Source: a virus
IMG/VR virus record: IMGVR_UViG_3300036768_000165
Location: 1-32,523 of that record
Direction: 5' to 3' (one strand)
Length of the DNA stretch: 32,523 nt
Under the pieces are notes generated by a model. The model saw only the letters and a list, made by a program, of their open reading frames with translations. It ran no database searches and was not told where the DNA came from. A program made the translations under genes and the position numbers. Positions 21,223 to 29,698 of this stretch are shown in pieces; within the stretch, counting starts at the first letter, position 1, and each line of letters begins with the position of its first letter.

Positions 21223-22019
21223 ACTACTACCCTTTTCACGTCGGAGATTACGTCGCGCACACCGCACATCTCGAACCGCTCGAAGACTTGGCATACAGGC
21301 GTTTGCTTGATCTGTACTACCTACGAGAGGCCCCAATTCCGCCCGATGTGCAGGAGGCTGCGCGACTCATAAGGATGCGCGAGCACGTGGAATGCGTGGA
21401 ATCCGTGTTGCGCGAGTTCTTCCAGCTTTCGCCAGAAGGATGGAAAAATGCCCGTTGTGACGCGGAGTTAGCGCGCATGAGGGAGAAGCAGGCCAAGGCC
21501 CGCGCGTCGGCAGAGGCATCAGTCAAAGCTCGCAGAACGAACGCTCAACGAACGCTCAACGGACGCTCAACGGACGTTGAGCTACCAACACCAACACCAA
21601 TACCAATACCAATACCAACACCAACACCAGAAGATAAAGATATGCGCACGCAAAGCGTGCGCAATAACGCGCGCGCGAGGCGCGCTGTGGATTGTCCACC
21701 AGACGTTGCCCCGAAGGTGTTTGACGACTGGCTCGAAGTACGCAAGGCCAAGCGCGCAGGCCCGGTGACACAGACCGTGCTGGACGGCATCCGACGAGAG
21801 GCACAAAAGGCAGGCATCACCCTACAGGCGGCCATTGAGCACTGCTGTCTCTCCGGGTGGCAGGGTTTCAAGGCCGACTGGTATCTGAGCCGACCGGCGG
21901 CGAAGGCAGAGAAGTTCGACCCGGTGGCCTACGTCAACCGCAACCGCATCAGCACGCAAAGGATAGACCATGAGCACGAGCATGACATCATCGACATCAC
22001 GCCTGAGCGCTTGGCTTGA
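21219..22019 (+). CDS. DUF1376 replication protein
   Basis: A 266-residue protein starting at GTG 21219, which overlaps the previous stop by four bases; GGGAG lies before it. The N-terminus is a textbook DUF1376 domain: NYYPFHVGDYVAHTAHLEPL, then EDLAYRRLLDLYYLREAPIP, then ARLIRM. The middle contains the second iteron cluster and a (PT/PI) run (PTPTPIPIPIPTPTP). The C-terminus (WLEVRKAKRAGPVTQTVLDG, then CCLSGWQGFKADWY) is a winged-helix-like end seen in phage replication proteins. It is placed where lambda O would be and probably binds the origin inside its own gene. Confidence 0.86.
   Translation: MNYYPFHVGDYVAHTAHLEPLEDLAYRRLLDLYYLREAPIPPDVQEAARLIRMREHVECVESVLREFFQLSPEGWKNARCDAELARMREKQAKARASAEASVKARRTNAQRTLNGRSTDVELPTPTPIPIPIPTPTPEDKDMRTQSVRNNARARRAVDCPPDVAPKVFDDWLEVRKAKRAGPVTQTVLDGIRREAQKAGITLQAAIEHCCLSGWQGFKADWYLSRPAAKAEKFDPVAYVNRNRISTQRIDHEHEHDIIDITPERLA
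21539..21582 (+). repeat. Iteron cluster 2 (11-bp repeats)
   Basis: Two perfect copies of GAACGCTCAAC (21539-21549, 21550-21560), one copy with a single change (21561-21571) and an altered last unit (21572-21582). The last two units create a perfect seven-base inverted repeat, GCTCAAC-N4-GTTGAGC (21565-21582). The cluster lies 370 bases from cluster 1, inside the DUF1376 gene. Confidence 0.75.
21585..21663 (+). repeat. Hexamer repeat and palindrome beside the iterons (candidate origin)
   Basis: Seven tandem hexamers CCAACA or CCAATA run from 21585 to 21626, in the order ACA, ACA, ATA, ATA, ATA, ACA, ACA. A purine-rich, AT-rich stretch follows (21630-21642). Then comes a perfect nine-base inverted repeat, TGCGCACGC and GCGTGCGCA, around AAA (21643-21663). 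Together with the iterons this resembles a lambda-type origin: repeats, then an easily melted segment, within the initiator gene. Confidence 0.55.
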
Positions 22020-22611
22020 GCCGCACCCGAAGCTGGACGGCGTGGCACTGATCGACCACCTTTTCAACCGTCTGGACGGCCTCTATCCGAACCGGTGGCG
22101 GGCCGCCTTTGCCAATCAGCAGGCCATCGACAACTGGCGGGTGGCATGGGCAGAGGGGCTCGCCGAGGAAGGCATCACCTTTGCCGAGATCAAGCGCGGG
22201 CTTGTGGAATGCCGCCGGCGATTCGACTGGCCGCCGTCTTTCGCGGAATTCCTCAAGGCTTGCCGCCCCGCCCCGGACTACGAGGCGGCCTTCCTTGAAG
22301 CCGTGGAGCAGATGCGGCTCCGGGAGGCCGGGCAGGATAGGTGGAGCTCTCCGGCGGTGTACTGGGCAGCCGCGAAGCTGGGGGCTGACCTGTCGGCCCA
22401 CCCCTACGAGGCCATCAAAAACCGGTGGCGGGCAGCGCTAGACGAGGCAATCGAGGGTGTCAGGACGGGCAAGCTGCCGGGTGAGGTGCCGAAGCGCATG
22501 GGGTCACTTCCAGCGCCTGGCCAATGCGCTGTGCCGCCAGAGGTGGCTAGGCAGCGCCTGGCCGAGATCAGGCAGAAGCTGGCCGCCAAGATGACCGGGA
22601 TAGCGGCGTGA
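21970..22611 (+). CDS. Lambda P-like replication protein (helicase loader)
   Basis: A 213-residue protein starting at ATG 21970, overlapping the DUF1376 gene by 50 bases; AAGGA precedes it. The segment FNRLDGLYPNRWRAAFANQQ, then AIDNWRVAWAEGLAEEGITF and RRRFDWPPSFAEFLKACRP, matches the replication protein P family, which loads host DnaB at the origin. A second part (RWRAALDEAIEGVRTGKLPG) is typical of the C-terminal half. It would act with the DUF1376 initiator. Confidence 0.85.
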   Translation: MSTSMTSSTSRLSAWLEPHPKLDGVALIDHLFNRLDGLYPNRWRAAFANQQAIDNWRVAWAEGLAEEGITFAEIKRGLVECRRRFDWPPSFAEFLKACRPAPDYEAAFLEAVEQMRLREAGQDRWSSPAVYWAAAKLGADLSAHPYEAIKNRWRAALDEAIEGVRTGKLPGEVPKRMGSLPAPGQCAVPPEVARQRLAEIRQKLAAKMTGIAA

Positions 22612-22967
22612 GGATACGCGACGAGCACGCCGAGCAGGCGGCGCTCATGAGGTGGGTAGAGCTACAGGCGCGGCGATACCCGGCGCTGGAAATGCTGTTC
22701 GCAATCCCCAACGGCGGCAGGCGGGACGCAGTGACCGGAGCCAGGCTGAAGGCGGAAGGCGTGAAGGCCGGGGTGCCGGACCTTTTCCTGCCCTGGCCAG
22801 CAGGCGGGTGGCATGGGCTTTTCATTGAGCTCAAGGCACCGGGCGGGCGGCCAACGCCAGCACAGCGCCGGTGGATCGAGAGGCTACAGGCGGCCGGATA
22901 CCGGGCGGAGGTGTGCTACGGGTGGGAGGAGGCTGCGGTGGTGCTGAGCGATTACTTGCGCGCCTGA
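22608..22967 (+). CDS. VRR-NUC domain nuclease
   Basis: A 119-residue protein starting at a GTG that overlaps the previous stop by four bases. It consists of one VRR-NUC domain of the PD-(D/E)xK superfamily: AIPNGGRRDAVTGARLKAEG, then GVPDLFLPWPAGGWHGLFIE and LKAPGGRPTPAQRRWIERLQ. The expected catalytic residues are D in GVPDL and E-x-K in IELK. Such small nucleases are frequent in phage replication/packaging regions and may act on branched DNA. The gap to the next gene (22968-23023) holds a TACAAT box (22992-22997) but no convincing -35. Confidence 0.88.
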   Translation: MRIRDEHAEQAALMRWVELQARRYPALEMLFAIPNGGRRDAVTGARLKAEGVKAGVPDLFLPWPAGGWHGLFIELKAPGGRPTPAQRRWIERLQAAGYRAEVCYGWEEAAVVLSDYLRA

Positions 22968-23023
22968 TCATCGGCCAGCGGCCAGTTTTGCTACAATCGG
23001 CGCAAAGGTTTGTGGGGTAATAC

Positions 23024-23527
23024 ATGCCGAGACTGAGCAGAGAGACATGGGCCGACATCCGGGCTGAGAGGGAGGCGGGCGAATCCTTTGATGCGCTGGC
23101 CAAACGATTCGGCGTCAGCAAAACCGCCATCATCAAGCGCTCCAAGCTCGAGGGCTGGAGCAACGGCGAAGACGTTGCCGAGATTATCCGCCGCAAAGTT
23201 ACCGAAAAGGTTACTGGCGTAGTTACCGACGGTGACTTAAAAAAGCGGGTCGCTTCCATCAATGCCGCCACGGAGCGCGCAGCCGAGATCGTCAGACGGC
23301 ACCAAGAGGAGACCAATGCCGCACGCGAAAGGCTGTATGCTGGGCTGAAGGCGCATAAGGCCGCCGTCACCAAGGACGAGAAGGCGCTGGCCTTTGAAGA
23401 CCTGAAGGCGGCCAAGATCGCAGCGGAGGCGCTTGCCATCATCCAGCGGCTGGAGCGGATCAATTGGGGCCTGGAGGAGGCGAATGCGAAGCCGGAGATC
23501 GTGATCGAGAGGAGCTACGGGCGATGA
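23024..23527 (+). CDS. Terminase small subunit-like DNA-binding protein
   Basis: A 167-residue protein with an N-terminal helix-turn-helix (SFDALAKRFGVSKTAIIKRS, about 22-41) like TerS/Nu1-type proteins. A long helical C-terminal part follows (AAEIVRRHQEETNAARERLY, then KAAKIAAEALAIIQRLERIN), suited to ring formation and TerL contact. It lies just before the ParB-methyltransferase and TerL genes. It probably recognises the packaging site. The upstream gap is short and the ribosome-binding site is weak (GTGGGG). Confidence 0.8.
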   Translation: MPRLSRETWADIRAEREAGESFDALAKRFGVSKTAIIKRSKLEGWSNGEDVAEIIRRKVTEKVTGVVTDGDLKKRVASINAATERAAEIVRRHQEETNAARERLYAGLKAHKAAVTKDEKALAFEDLKAAKIAAEALAIIQRLERINWGLEEANAKPEIVIERSYGR

Positions 23528-25062
23528 CATCGTGGATCGCCGACAAGATCGAGCGATGGCCGATCGATAAGCTGATCCCATACGCTCGTAATGCACGCAC
23601 GCACTCGGACGCGCAGGTGGCGCAGATTGCGGCCAGCATCCGGGAATTTGGATTCACCAACCCCGTGCTGATCGACGGCAAAGGCAACATCATCGCCGGT
23701 CATGGCCGCGTGCTGGCGGCCCGCAAGCTGGGGATGCAAGAGGTGCCGTGCATCCGCATGGAACACCTCACCGATGCGCAGCGGCGCGCCTACATCATCG
23801 CCGATAACAAGCTGGCGCTGAATGCGGGGTGGGACGAGGAATTGCTGGCGCTTGAGCTGCAGGAGCTTGCCGACGTGGGGTTTGACTTGGAGATTACCGG
23901 TTTCGACGTTGATGAGCTTTCTGCGCTGCTTGATACAGAGCAAGGCACTGATGGTCTGACCGACCCAGACGATGCGCCAGAGCCAAGGGCAGACGCAATA
24001 ACAAAGCCTGGCGACATCTGGCTGTTGGGCGATCATCGCTTGATGTGTGGGGACAGCACGCGCCATTGCGATGTGGAAAGACTCATGGACGGAAAGACTG
24101 CGCAACTGCTGCACGCCGACCCGCCATACGGCATGGGCAAGGAGAGCGACGGGGTTGCGAACGACAACATCTACGGGCAAGAGCTTGACGCCTTCCAGAT
24201 GAAATGGTGGAAAACCTACCGCCGTTTCTTGGACGACAACGCAAGCGTATATATCTGGGGAAATGCTCCAGATTTGTGGCGTCTTTGGTACGTTGGCGGC
24301 CTTGGCGATTCTGAAAAGCTGGAGCTGCGCAATGAGATCGTGTGGGACAAGAAGGCAATCGCTGGCATGGCATCGCCAGACCTGACGCAATACCCGATTG
24401 CCACAGAGCGCTGCTTATTCTTCCAGCTTGGAAACCAGTTCTTGGGCAATGTCAATTCAAACGACTTTCCGGATAGCTGGGAGCCATTGCGCAGCTATAT
24501 GGAAGCCGAGGCAATGGCAGCCGGGATGAGGCCGGCAGATGTGAAGCGCATCTGCGGTGTCGGCATGTATTCTCATTGGTTCACCAGATCGCAATTCACC
24601 CTGATTCCAGAGAAGCACTACAACAAACTAGCTGCAGCATTTCCAGGACACTTTAAGCGCCCATGGCGAGAACTGAAGGCGGAGTGGGATCGCGTTGGGA
24701 AATGCAGCCCGAGTAGCGAAATAAACGGCGCGCGCAGCTATTTTGACAACACGCACGAGCCGATGCGCGACGTGTGGGAGTTCCCGCGCGTGACAGGAGA
24801 GGAACGCTACGGCCATGCGACACCTAAACCTGTAGCAATGATTGAGCGGGTGATTAAGTCGAGCCTGCGACCCGGCTGTCTGGTTGTCGAGCCGTTCTGC
24901 GGCACAGGAACAACAATCATCGCAGCCGAGAAAACCGGCCGCCGCTGCTACGCGATGGAACTATCGCCGCAATACGTCGATGTTACCGTCCGCCGCTGGC
25001 AGCAATTCACCGGCAAGCACGCAATCCTTGAGGCAACTGGTGAGCCATTCCCTGAAGAATGA
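23524..25062 (+). CDS. ParB-domain fused to adenine/cytosine-N4 DNA methyltransferase
   Basis: A 512-residue protein starting at ATG 23524, overlapping the previous stop by four bases. Residues about 14-100 form a ParB-like domain (RNARTHSDAQVAQIAASIRE, then GHGRVLAARKLGMQEVPCIR). Residues about 163-512 are an amino-methyltransferase: the catalytic motif is DPPYG (199-203), and the SAM-binding motif VEPFCGTGTTIIAAEKTGRR lies near the C-terminus. The middle part between the motifs (about 205-440) is large and less GC-rich; it probably holds the target-recognition domain. It would modify phage DNA, and its ParB part may link it to packaging. Such fusions occur in phages between TerS and TerL. 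Confidence 0.9.
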   Translation: MTSWIADKIERWPIDKLIPYARNARTHSDAQVAQIAASIREFGFTNPVLIDGKGNIIAGHGRVLAARKLGMQEVPCIRMEHLTDAQRRAYIIADNKLALNAGWDEELLALELQELADVGFDLEITGFDVDELSALLDTEQGTDGLTDPDDAPEPRADAITKPGDIWLLGDHRLMCGDSTRHCDVERLMDGKTAQLLHADPPYGMGKESDGVANDNIYGQELDAFQMKWWKTYRRFLDDNASVYIWGNAPDLWRLWYVGGLGDSEKLELRNEIVWDKKAIAGMASPDLTQYPIATERCLFFQLGNQFLGNVNSNDFPDSWEPLRSYMEAEAMAAGMRPADVKRICGVGMYSHWFTRSQFTLIPEKHYNKLAAAFPGHFKRPWRELKAEWDRVGKCSPSSEINGARSYFDNTHEPMRDVWEFPRVTGEERYGHATPKPVAMIERVIKSSLRPGCLVVEPFCGTGTTIIAAEKTGRRCYAMELSPQYVDVTVRRWQQFTGKHAILEATGEPFPEE

Positions 25063-26261
25063 CACGCATCCGCATCCCGCCAATCGGCCTGCACGAAGGC
25101 CAGCGCCGCATCCTTGAGAGCAAGGCGCGTCACAAGGTCATCAGCGCCGGGAGGCGATTCGGCAAGACGCTGCTGGCTGTGGAATGGCTTGCTCTCATGG
25201 AAGGCGGTGCAATTGAAGGAAAGCCAGTGGCGTTTTTCTCTCCGACCTACAAGCTGCTGCTGGACGTGTGGGCGGACATGGAGCGCACGCTAAAGCCGGT
25301 GACGCGCAAGGCCAACAGGACGGAGATGCGAATCGAGCTGATCACCGGAGGCGTGATCGACTTCTGGACGCTCGAAGACCCGGACGCTGGCCGTGGCCGC
25401 AAATATGCCCGCGTGGTGCTTGATGAGGCCGCGCATGCCCGCTATCTGAAGGACGCCTGGGAGCAGGCCATCAGCCCGACGCTCACGGACTACGCAGGCG
25501 AAGCGTGGTTCATCAGCACGCCGAAGGGGATGAACTACTTCTACGAGCTTTTCAGGCGAGCTGGCGATCCGGCATATCCAGACTGGGCGAGCTTCCACAT
25601 GCCGACCAGCATCAACCCGCACATCGACCAGTCGGAGATTGAGCAGAAACGCCGTGAGCTTCCAGAGCTTGTTTTCCGACAGGAATACCTAGCCGAGTTC
25701 GTTACCTTCGGCGGTGGGCTGGTGAAGCCGGAGATGCTTGCGGACGCGCCTTGCCCGCCCGGATTGCCAATCGTGCTCGGTGTTGACCTTGCCATCAGTG
25801 AGCGGCAGGAGGCGGACTACACCGCTATCGTGGCGCTTGGGCGCGATCCAGAAACAGGCATCCTCTACGTCAAGGAGGCGGAACGCCACCGCTGCGGATT
25901 CCATGACGTGCTCCAGCGCATCAAGGCCGCCGCAGCACGACACAAGCCTCGCGTGATCGCGGTGGAGCAGACGCAATACCAGGCCGCAGTGGTGCAGGAA
26001 CTGACGCGCACCACGACCCTTCCGGTGCGAGGCATCAGGCCGGACAGGGACAAGGTGACACGCTTCTTGCCCGTGCTCACGCGATACGAACAGCGCATGA
26101 TCCGGCATGACCCGTCAGGAGTGCCAGCGTGGTTCCGCGATGAGCTGCTTGCGTTTCCGGAGGGTGAGCACGACGACGGCGTGGACGCGCTGGCCTATGC
26201 GTTCTCGGCAATCGGCATGGCGGCGAGTCGTCCAATCGCCGCTGGCGGGAGGGTGTTCTGA
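25059..26261 (+). CDS. terL: Terminase large subunit
   Basis: A 400-residue protein, the ATPase-nuclease motor that packages DNA into the prohead. The Walker A-like motif is SAGRRFGKT (29-37), Walker B VVLDEAAH (119-126) and the coupling motif ISTPKG (152-157). The nuclease domain has GVDLAISERQEADYTAIV with D243, a middle glutamate in AVEQTQYQAAVV, and the last acidic motif in HDDGVDALAYAFS. All parts are complete. It overlaps its upstream neighbour by four bases (ATGA) and the next gene by one base (TGATG). Confidence 0.95.
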   Translation: MTRIRIPPIGLHEGQRRILESKARHKVISAGRRFGKTLLAVEWLALMEGGAIEGKPVAFFSPTYKLLLDVWADMERTLKPVTRKANRTEMRIELITGGVIDFWTLEDPDAGRGRKYARVVLDEAAHARYLKDAWEQAISPTLTDYAGEAWFISTPKGMNYFYELFRRAGDPAYPDWASFHMPTSINPHIDQSEIEQKRRELPELVFRQEYLAEFVTFGGGLVKPEMLADAPCPPGLPIVLGVDLAISERQEADYTAIVALGRDPETGILYVKEAERHRCGFHDVLQRIKAAAARHKPRVIAVEQTQYQAAVVQELTRTTTLPVRGIRPDRDKVTRFLPVLTRYEQRMIRHDPSGVPAWFRDELLAFPEGEHDDGVDALAYAFSAIGMAASRPIAAGGRVF

Positions 26262-26647
26262 TGCTGCACGAGATCATCGAGCTTCTTGGCCACGACGCCG
26301 CCACCCGGCTGGTGATGGCTTTCTGCGGCCGCGAAATCCGCGTGCCTGTTCGTCACAAAGGCCGGACGTGGGAAGCGCTGGTGCAGGCAATTGGCGAGCA
26401 AGACGCCTCCAGGTTTTGCGACTACTTCCGGGGCGAGCGCCTTTACATCGCCGGGAGCCAGAAGCTAACCGCCGAGTTCAACCGCCGCCGTGCGGCGGAA
26501 ATGCGCGCGCAGGGCAAGAGCTGGTCAGAGATTGCGAAGGCGCTTCAGCGTCCGAGTGGCTACACCGAGAGGGGAGCGCGCAAGCTCCTGGAGAGAATAG
26601 GCACGGCCATGCTCGTCTCAACGCCATTTGACGATCAGCCGGAATAG
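26261..26647 (+). CDS. Mor-like transcription regulator
   Basis: A 128-residue protein between the terminase and portal genes. Its N-terminal half (ATRLVMAFCGREIRVPVRHK and then AIGEQDASRFCDYFRGERLY) is a repeated fold like the dimerisation domain of Mu Mor/C proteins. The C-terminal half (RRRAAEMRAQGKSWSEIAKA, then LQRPSGYTERGARKLLERIG) is a helix-turn-helix. In Mu, Mor and C activate middle and late genes. Here it could activate head or tail genes. The start ATG overlaps the terL stop by one base. Confidence 0.8.
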   Translation: MLHEIIELLGHDAATRLVMAFCGREIRVPVRHKGRTWEALVQAIGEQDASRFCDYFRGERLYIAGSQKLTAEFNRRRAAEMRAQGKSWSEIAKALQRPSGYTERGARKLLERIGTAMLVSTPFDDQPE

Positions 26648-26689
26648 ATTCCTGACAGTTAGGACCCCCCGCAAGGGCAATATCACGAC

Positions 26690-28465
26690 ATGGCACAAAC
26701 ACCGACCTCATACACCTCCGCCGTCTCCATCGAGCGGGCGCTTGCCCGATTCGGCTGGCTCGGGGATGCCGACGAAATCCTTGCTCAGCTTGGCATTGAT
26801 CGCACCAAGCTGCGCCGTATCGCAGACGACGATGAAGTCGCGGCAGCGCTTGAGACGCGCCGCGACGCTGCGCTCAATACGCCCTGGCGCATTGAGCATG
26901 AGCAATCACGCGCGCGCCGGTTCTTCGAGGATGCTGCGGCGCACGCAATCCCGGCAATCATGGCAGCTGCCTGGAATGCCGTCCCCTATGGCTACAGCGT
27001 GTTCGAGGTGGTCTATGAGGATGCAGGGAATGGGCGAATCGCCATCGCCAACGTCATCGAGTGCCCGTTCGAGTGGTTCCTGATTCAGCCAGACGGCACC
27101 CTGAAATGGCGCGAGGCCAACGATCCAACCGACCCGCGCAAGTTCTTTGCCGTCGTGAATCAGGGCAGCCTGCGCAAGCCAATGGGCGAAGCGCTTCTGG
27201 CGAAAGCCTACTGGCCGTGGTATTTCCGCACCCACGGCTGGAGATTTTGGGCGAAGTTCCTAGAGCAGGCCGCCGTTCCCTTGCTTGTCGGGCGCACGCT
27301 TTCGGACAAGCAGGCGATGGTGGAGATGCTGCGCAATCTTTCCAGCGGGCCAGTGGCAGCGCTTGACCGCGAGGAGGAGATCGTCGCAGTCGATACTCCG
27401 GGGAATAGCCCAAACAAGTTCACCGAGTTCGAGATCGCCTGCACGCGCCGAATCCAGCGCTTGATCCTTGGGCAAACGCTTACCAGCGGCACTGACGGCG
27501 GCAGCGGCAACCGCGCATTGGGTGAGGTACACGACGCCATCCGCCAGGAAAAGCGCCGCGCCGACATCCGCTTGATCACCAATGCCGTGCAGCGTGTGCT
27601 GGACACGTTGGCCGTGCTCAATGCGTTACCGGCCCCTCGCTTCGTGATGGAGGATGAGGCGGGGCTGCAAATGGATCGCGCCACGCGCGACAAGACGCTG
27701 GTGGAAGCCGGGATGCTGCGCTTTACGCGCCGCTACATCGAGGAGAAATACGGATTCGAGCCTGACGACTTCGAGGAAGTCGCGCCGCAGCAGACGACGG
27801 AACCAGCAGACGGAGGCCAGGGAACAGGCGGGCAGAACCGGGCACAAGCAAGCGCCAGCATGTCCGCCACATTCGCCACGCCAGACGCGCCACACAAGCC
27901 AGACCGCCAGCGATTCACCGCCGGGCAGCAGGTCGTCGAGGATGAGATCGAGCGCATCCTTCCGTCCGTGGGAAGCCCCATCGAATCTGCTGCGATCAAA
28001 TCCGCGATCATGGGCGCGGAGAGCGTGGAAGACCTTTATGACCGGCTGGCCGTGGTGCTGCGCGATGCCGACGACAGCCGTTTCCGCGAGATTTTCGAGC
28101 GCGCCCTGTTCGCCGCCGACGTGATGGGCTATCTGCACGCCGGTGGCAGGACGCGGAAGAGCGAGGAGGCTGCATCTGCCGCACCGACGGTGAACCTGAC
28201 CGCGCCGATCACGATCAACATCCCGGAGCAGCCCGCACCGGTGGTGCGGATGGAAGCGGCCCCTGCTCCAATCGTCAACGTCGAGCCACCGGTCGTCAAC
28301 GTTCAGGTCGCAGCGCCGGAGGTCACCGTTCAGGCCGAAGTTCCGCCCGCGCAGGTGGTCGTGGCGCACCCGACCAAGGCTGTGCAGACTGTGGAGCGCG
28401 ATCCAGAAACGCTCGAAGTTACCCGCACCATTACCACCTACGAAACAGACCAACCGAAGGAGTAA
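26690..28465 (+). CDS. Portal protein, Mu gp29-like (DUF935)
   Basis: A 591-residue protein. Residues about 1-360 match the DUF935 family, the portal of Mu-like heads: RIADDDEVAAALETRRDAAL, then GYSVFEVVYED, then ECPFEWFLIQPDGTLKWRE, then FWAKFLEQAAVPLLVGR and LTSGTDGGSGNRALGEVHDA. It forms the ring through which DNA enters. The C-terminal extension (about 400-591) has a helical part (FTAGQQVVEDEIERILPSVG) and a repeated Val/Pro/Asn part (PAPIVNVEPPVVNVQVAAPE), unusual for a portal. The 42-base gap before it has no clear promoter, and only AAGGG is visible as a weak ribosome-binding site. Confidence 0.92.
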   Translation: MAQTPTSYTSAVSIERALARFGWLGDADEILAQLGIDRTKLRRIADDDEVAAALETRRDAALNTPWRIEHEQSRARRFFEDAAAHAIPAIMAAAWNAVPYGYSVFEVVYEDAGNGRIAIANVIECPFEWFLIQPDGTLKWREANDPTDPRKFFAVVNQGSLRKPMGEALLAKAYWPWYFRTHGWRFWAKFLEQAAVPLLVGRTLSDKQAMVEMLRNLSSGPVAALDREEEIVAVDTPGNSPNKFTEFEIACTRRIQRLILGQTLTSGTDGGSGNRALGEVHDAIRQEKRRADIRLITNAVQRVLDTLAVLNALPAPRFVMEDEAGLQMDRATRDKTLVEAGMLRFTRRYIEEKYGFEPDDFEEVAPQQTTEPADGGQGTGGQNRAQASASMSATFATPDAPHKPDRQRFTAGQQVVEDEIERILPSVGSPIESAAIKSAIMGAESVEDLYDRLAVVLRDADDSRFREIFERALFAADVMGYLHAGGRTRKSEEAASAAPTVNLTAPITINIPEQPAPVVRMEAAPAPIVNVEPPVVNVQVAAPEVTVQAEVPPAQVVVAHPTKAVQTVERDPETLEVTRTITTYETDQPKE

Positions 28466-28468
28466 GAC

Positions 28469-28876
28469 ATGGCTATCCAGTTTTCTGTCGCCGTTCGCAA
28501 CGCCCGCCTCGATGCCATCGAAACGGCCATCGGCACGTCCGCCATCCTGAAAATCCGCACCGGCGCGCCGCCTGCATCGTGTGCCACTGCCGACTCCGGC
28601 ACCGTGCTCGCCACGATCAACCTGCCTTCTGACTGGATGGCTGCCGCAGCGTCAGGCAGCAAGAGCATGCAAGGCACGTGGGAAGACACCAGCGCCGATG
28701 CTTCCGGCACCGCAGGGCATTTCCGCATCTATGCCAGTGACGGCGTTACCTGCCACATGCAAGGCACGGTCACGGCAACCGGTGGCGGTGGCGACCTGCA
28801 AGTCGATAACGTGAACTTCGCCACCGGCCAGAGCTTCACGATCACATCGTTCACCCTGACCGACGGCAACGCCTGA
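28469..28876 (+). CDS. Phage virion protein, small head-region structural protein
   Basis: A 135-residue protein beginning three bases after the portal stop. The sequence FSVAVRNARLDAIETAIGTS, then LKIRTGAPPASC and GDLQVDNVNFATGQSFTITS, is a pattern I recall from small conserved structural proteins in Mu-head phages. The fold is likely beta-rich. It ends in SFTLTDGNA. Location next to the portal suggests a head or connector accessory role. Function not established. Confidence 0.72.
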   Translation: MAIQFSVAVRNARLDAIETAIGTSAILKIRTGAPPASCATADSGTVLATINLPSDWMAAAASGSKSMQGTWEDTSADASGTAGHFRIYASDGVTCHMQGTVTATGGGGDLQVDNVNFATGQSFTITSFTLTDGNA

Positions 28877-28888
28877 CGAGGGCCGGTC

Positions 28889-29695
28889 ATGGCAATCACC
28901 ACGCTAGACCAACTGATCGCGGGGATGCTCCCGCCAGCATCCATCGCCAAGGCCGCGACGCCGACGCTGGTTGCAGGGCGTCCGCATAGCTTGTTCTATC
29001 TCGCAGGCGCACCTGGTGCGGCCACTGCGCCGTCTCCCGGCCTTGCCGGTGCCGCGCTCACCAGCTATGCCGGGCAAATCCCTTTCCCGGCCGCCGTCTC
29101 CGGCAAGAACATCCATCTGGCGCGCTTCCAGGCGCAGGCCACGATCGCGGGCACGCTCATTCTGTGTGATCGGCTCTGGCATAACTCCGGTCTCAATGTG
29201 ACCGTCACGAGCGCGCAGACCGTCAACTCGGTGACTTGGCCCGCGCGTGATGCCAATGGCACGACCAACGGCGCGCAGGTTCTGATTGGCCTTGAGGTCA
29301 CGACGGCGACCGGTAGCGGCACGCCGACGTTCACAATGAGCTACACCAACCAGGCCGGTACGTCTGGCCGTACAGGGACCGGCATCCTGACTGGTGCAGC
29401 ATCGTCCCCAGTCGGCGCGTTCTATCCGATTGGTCTGGATGCCGGCGACACTGGCGTGCGTTCGGTTCAGACGTTCACCTTCTCGGCTTCCTGGACATCC
29501 GGTGCCGTCTCGCTTGTGGCCTACCGCGAGATTGCGCGACTGGAACTGTCGGCAGCAAACGTTCCTGCCGCAATCGACGCCATCACCGCCGGAATGCCGC
29601 GCATGTATGACAACAGCGTCCCATTCCTGCTGTTCGTCCCCTCAACCACGACGGCTAGCAATATCAGCGGGCAGGTGGTGTACTCGCAAGGCTAA
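28889..29695 (+). CDS. Phage structural protein of unknown function
   Basis: A 268-residue protein, start TTLDQLIAGMLPPASIAKAA, with beta-rich sequence throughout (VTSAQTVNSVTWPARDANGT and FTFSASWTSGAVSLVAYREI). I recall similar proteins in siphophage head-tail regions; they are virion components of unknown role. The end (TTTASNISGQVVYSQG) is conserved in that family. No enzyme motif. The gap of 12 bases to the previous gene contains a possible ribosome-binding site, GAGGG. Confidence 0.72.
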   Translation: MAITTLDQLIAGMLPPASIAKAATPTLVAGRPHSLFYLAGAPGAATAPSPGLAGAALTSYAGQIPFPAAVSGKNIHLARFQAQATIAGTLILCDRLWHNSGLNVTVTSAQTVNSVTWPARDANGTTNGAQVLIGLEVTTATGSGTPTFTMSYTNQAGTSGRTGTGILTGAASSPVGAFYPIGLDAGDTGVRSVQTFTFSASWTSGAVSLVAYREIARLELSAANVPAAIDAITAGMPRMYDNSVPFLLFVPSTTTASNISGQVVYSQG

Positions 29696-29698
29696 CCC

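Noticed and set aside
21158-21582. Iteron clusters as a CRISPR array
   Set aside because: Units are 11 bases, directly adjacent without spacers, and inside coding sequence; they fit replication iterons.
23515-24390. 291-codon minus-strand frame opposite the ParB-methyltransferase
   Set aside because: The plus-strand gene carries clear ParB and DPPY motifs; the opposite frame has none.
26648-26689. Possible promoter (CTGACA and CAATAT) before the portal gene
   Set aside because: The spacing is about 20 bases and both boxes are imperfect, so it is too weak to call.
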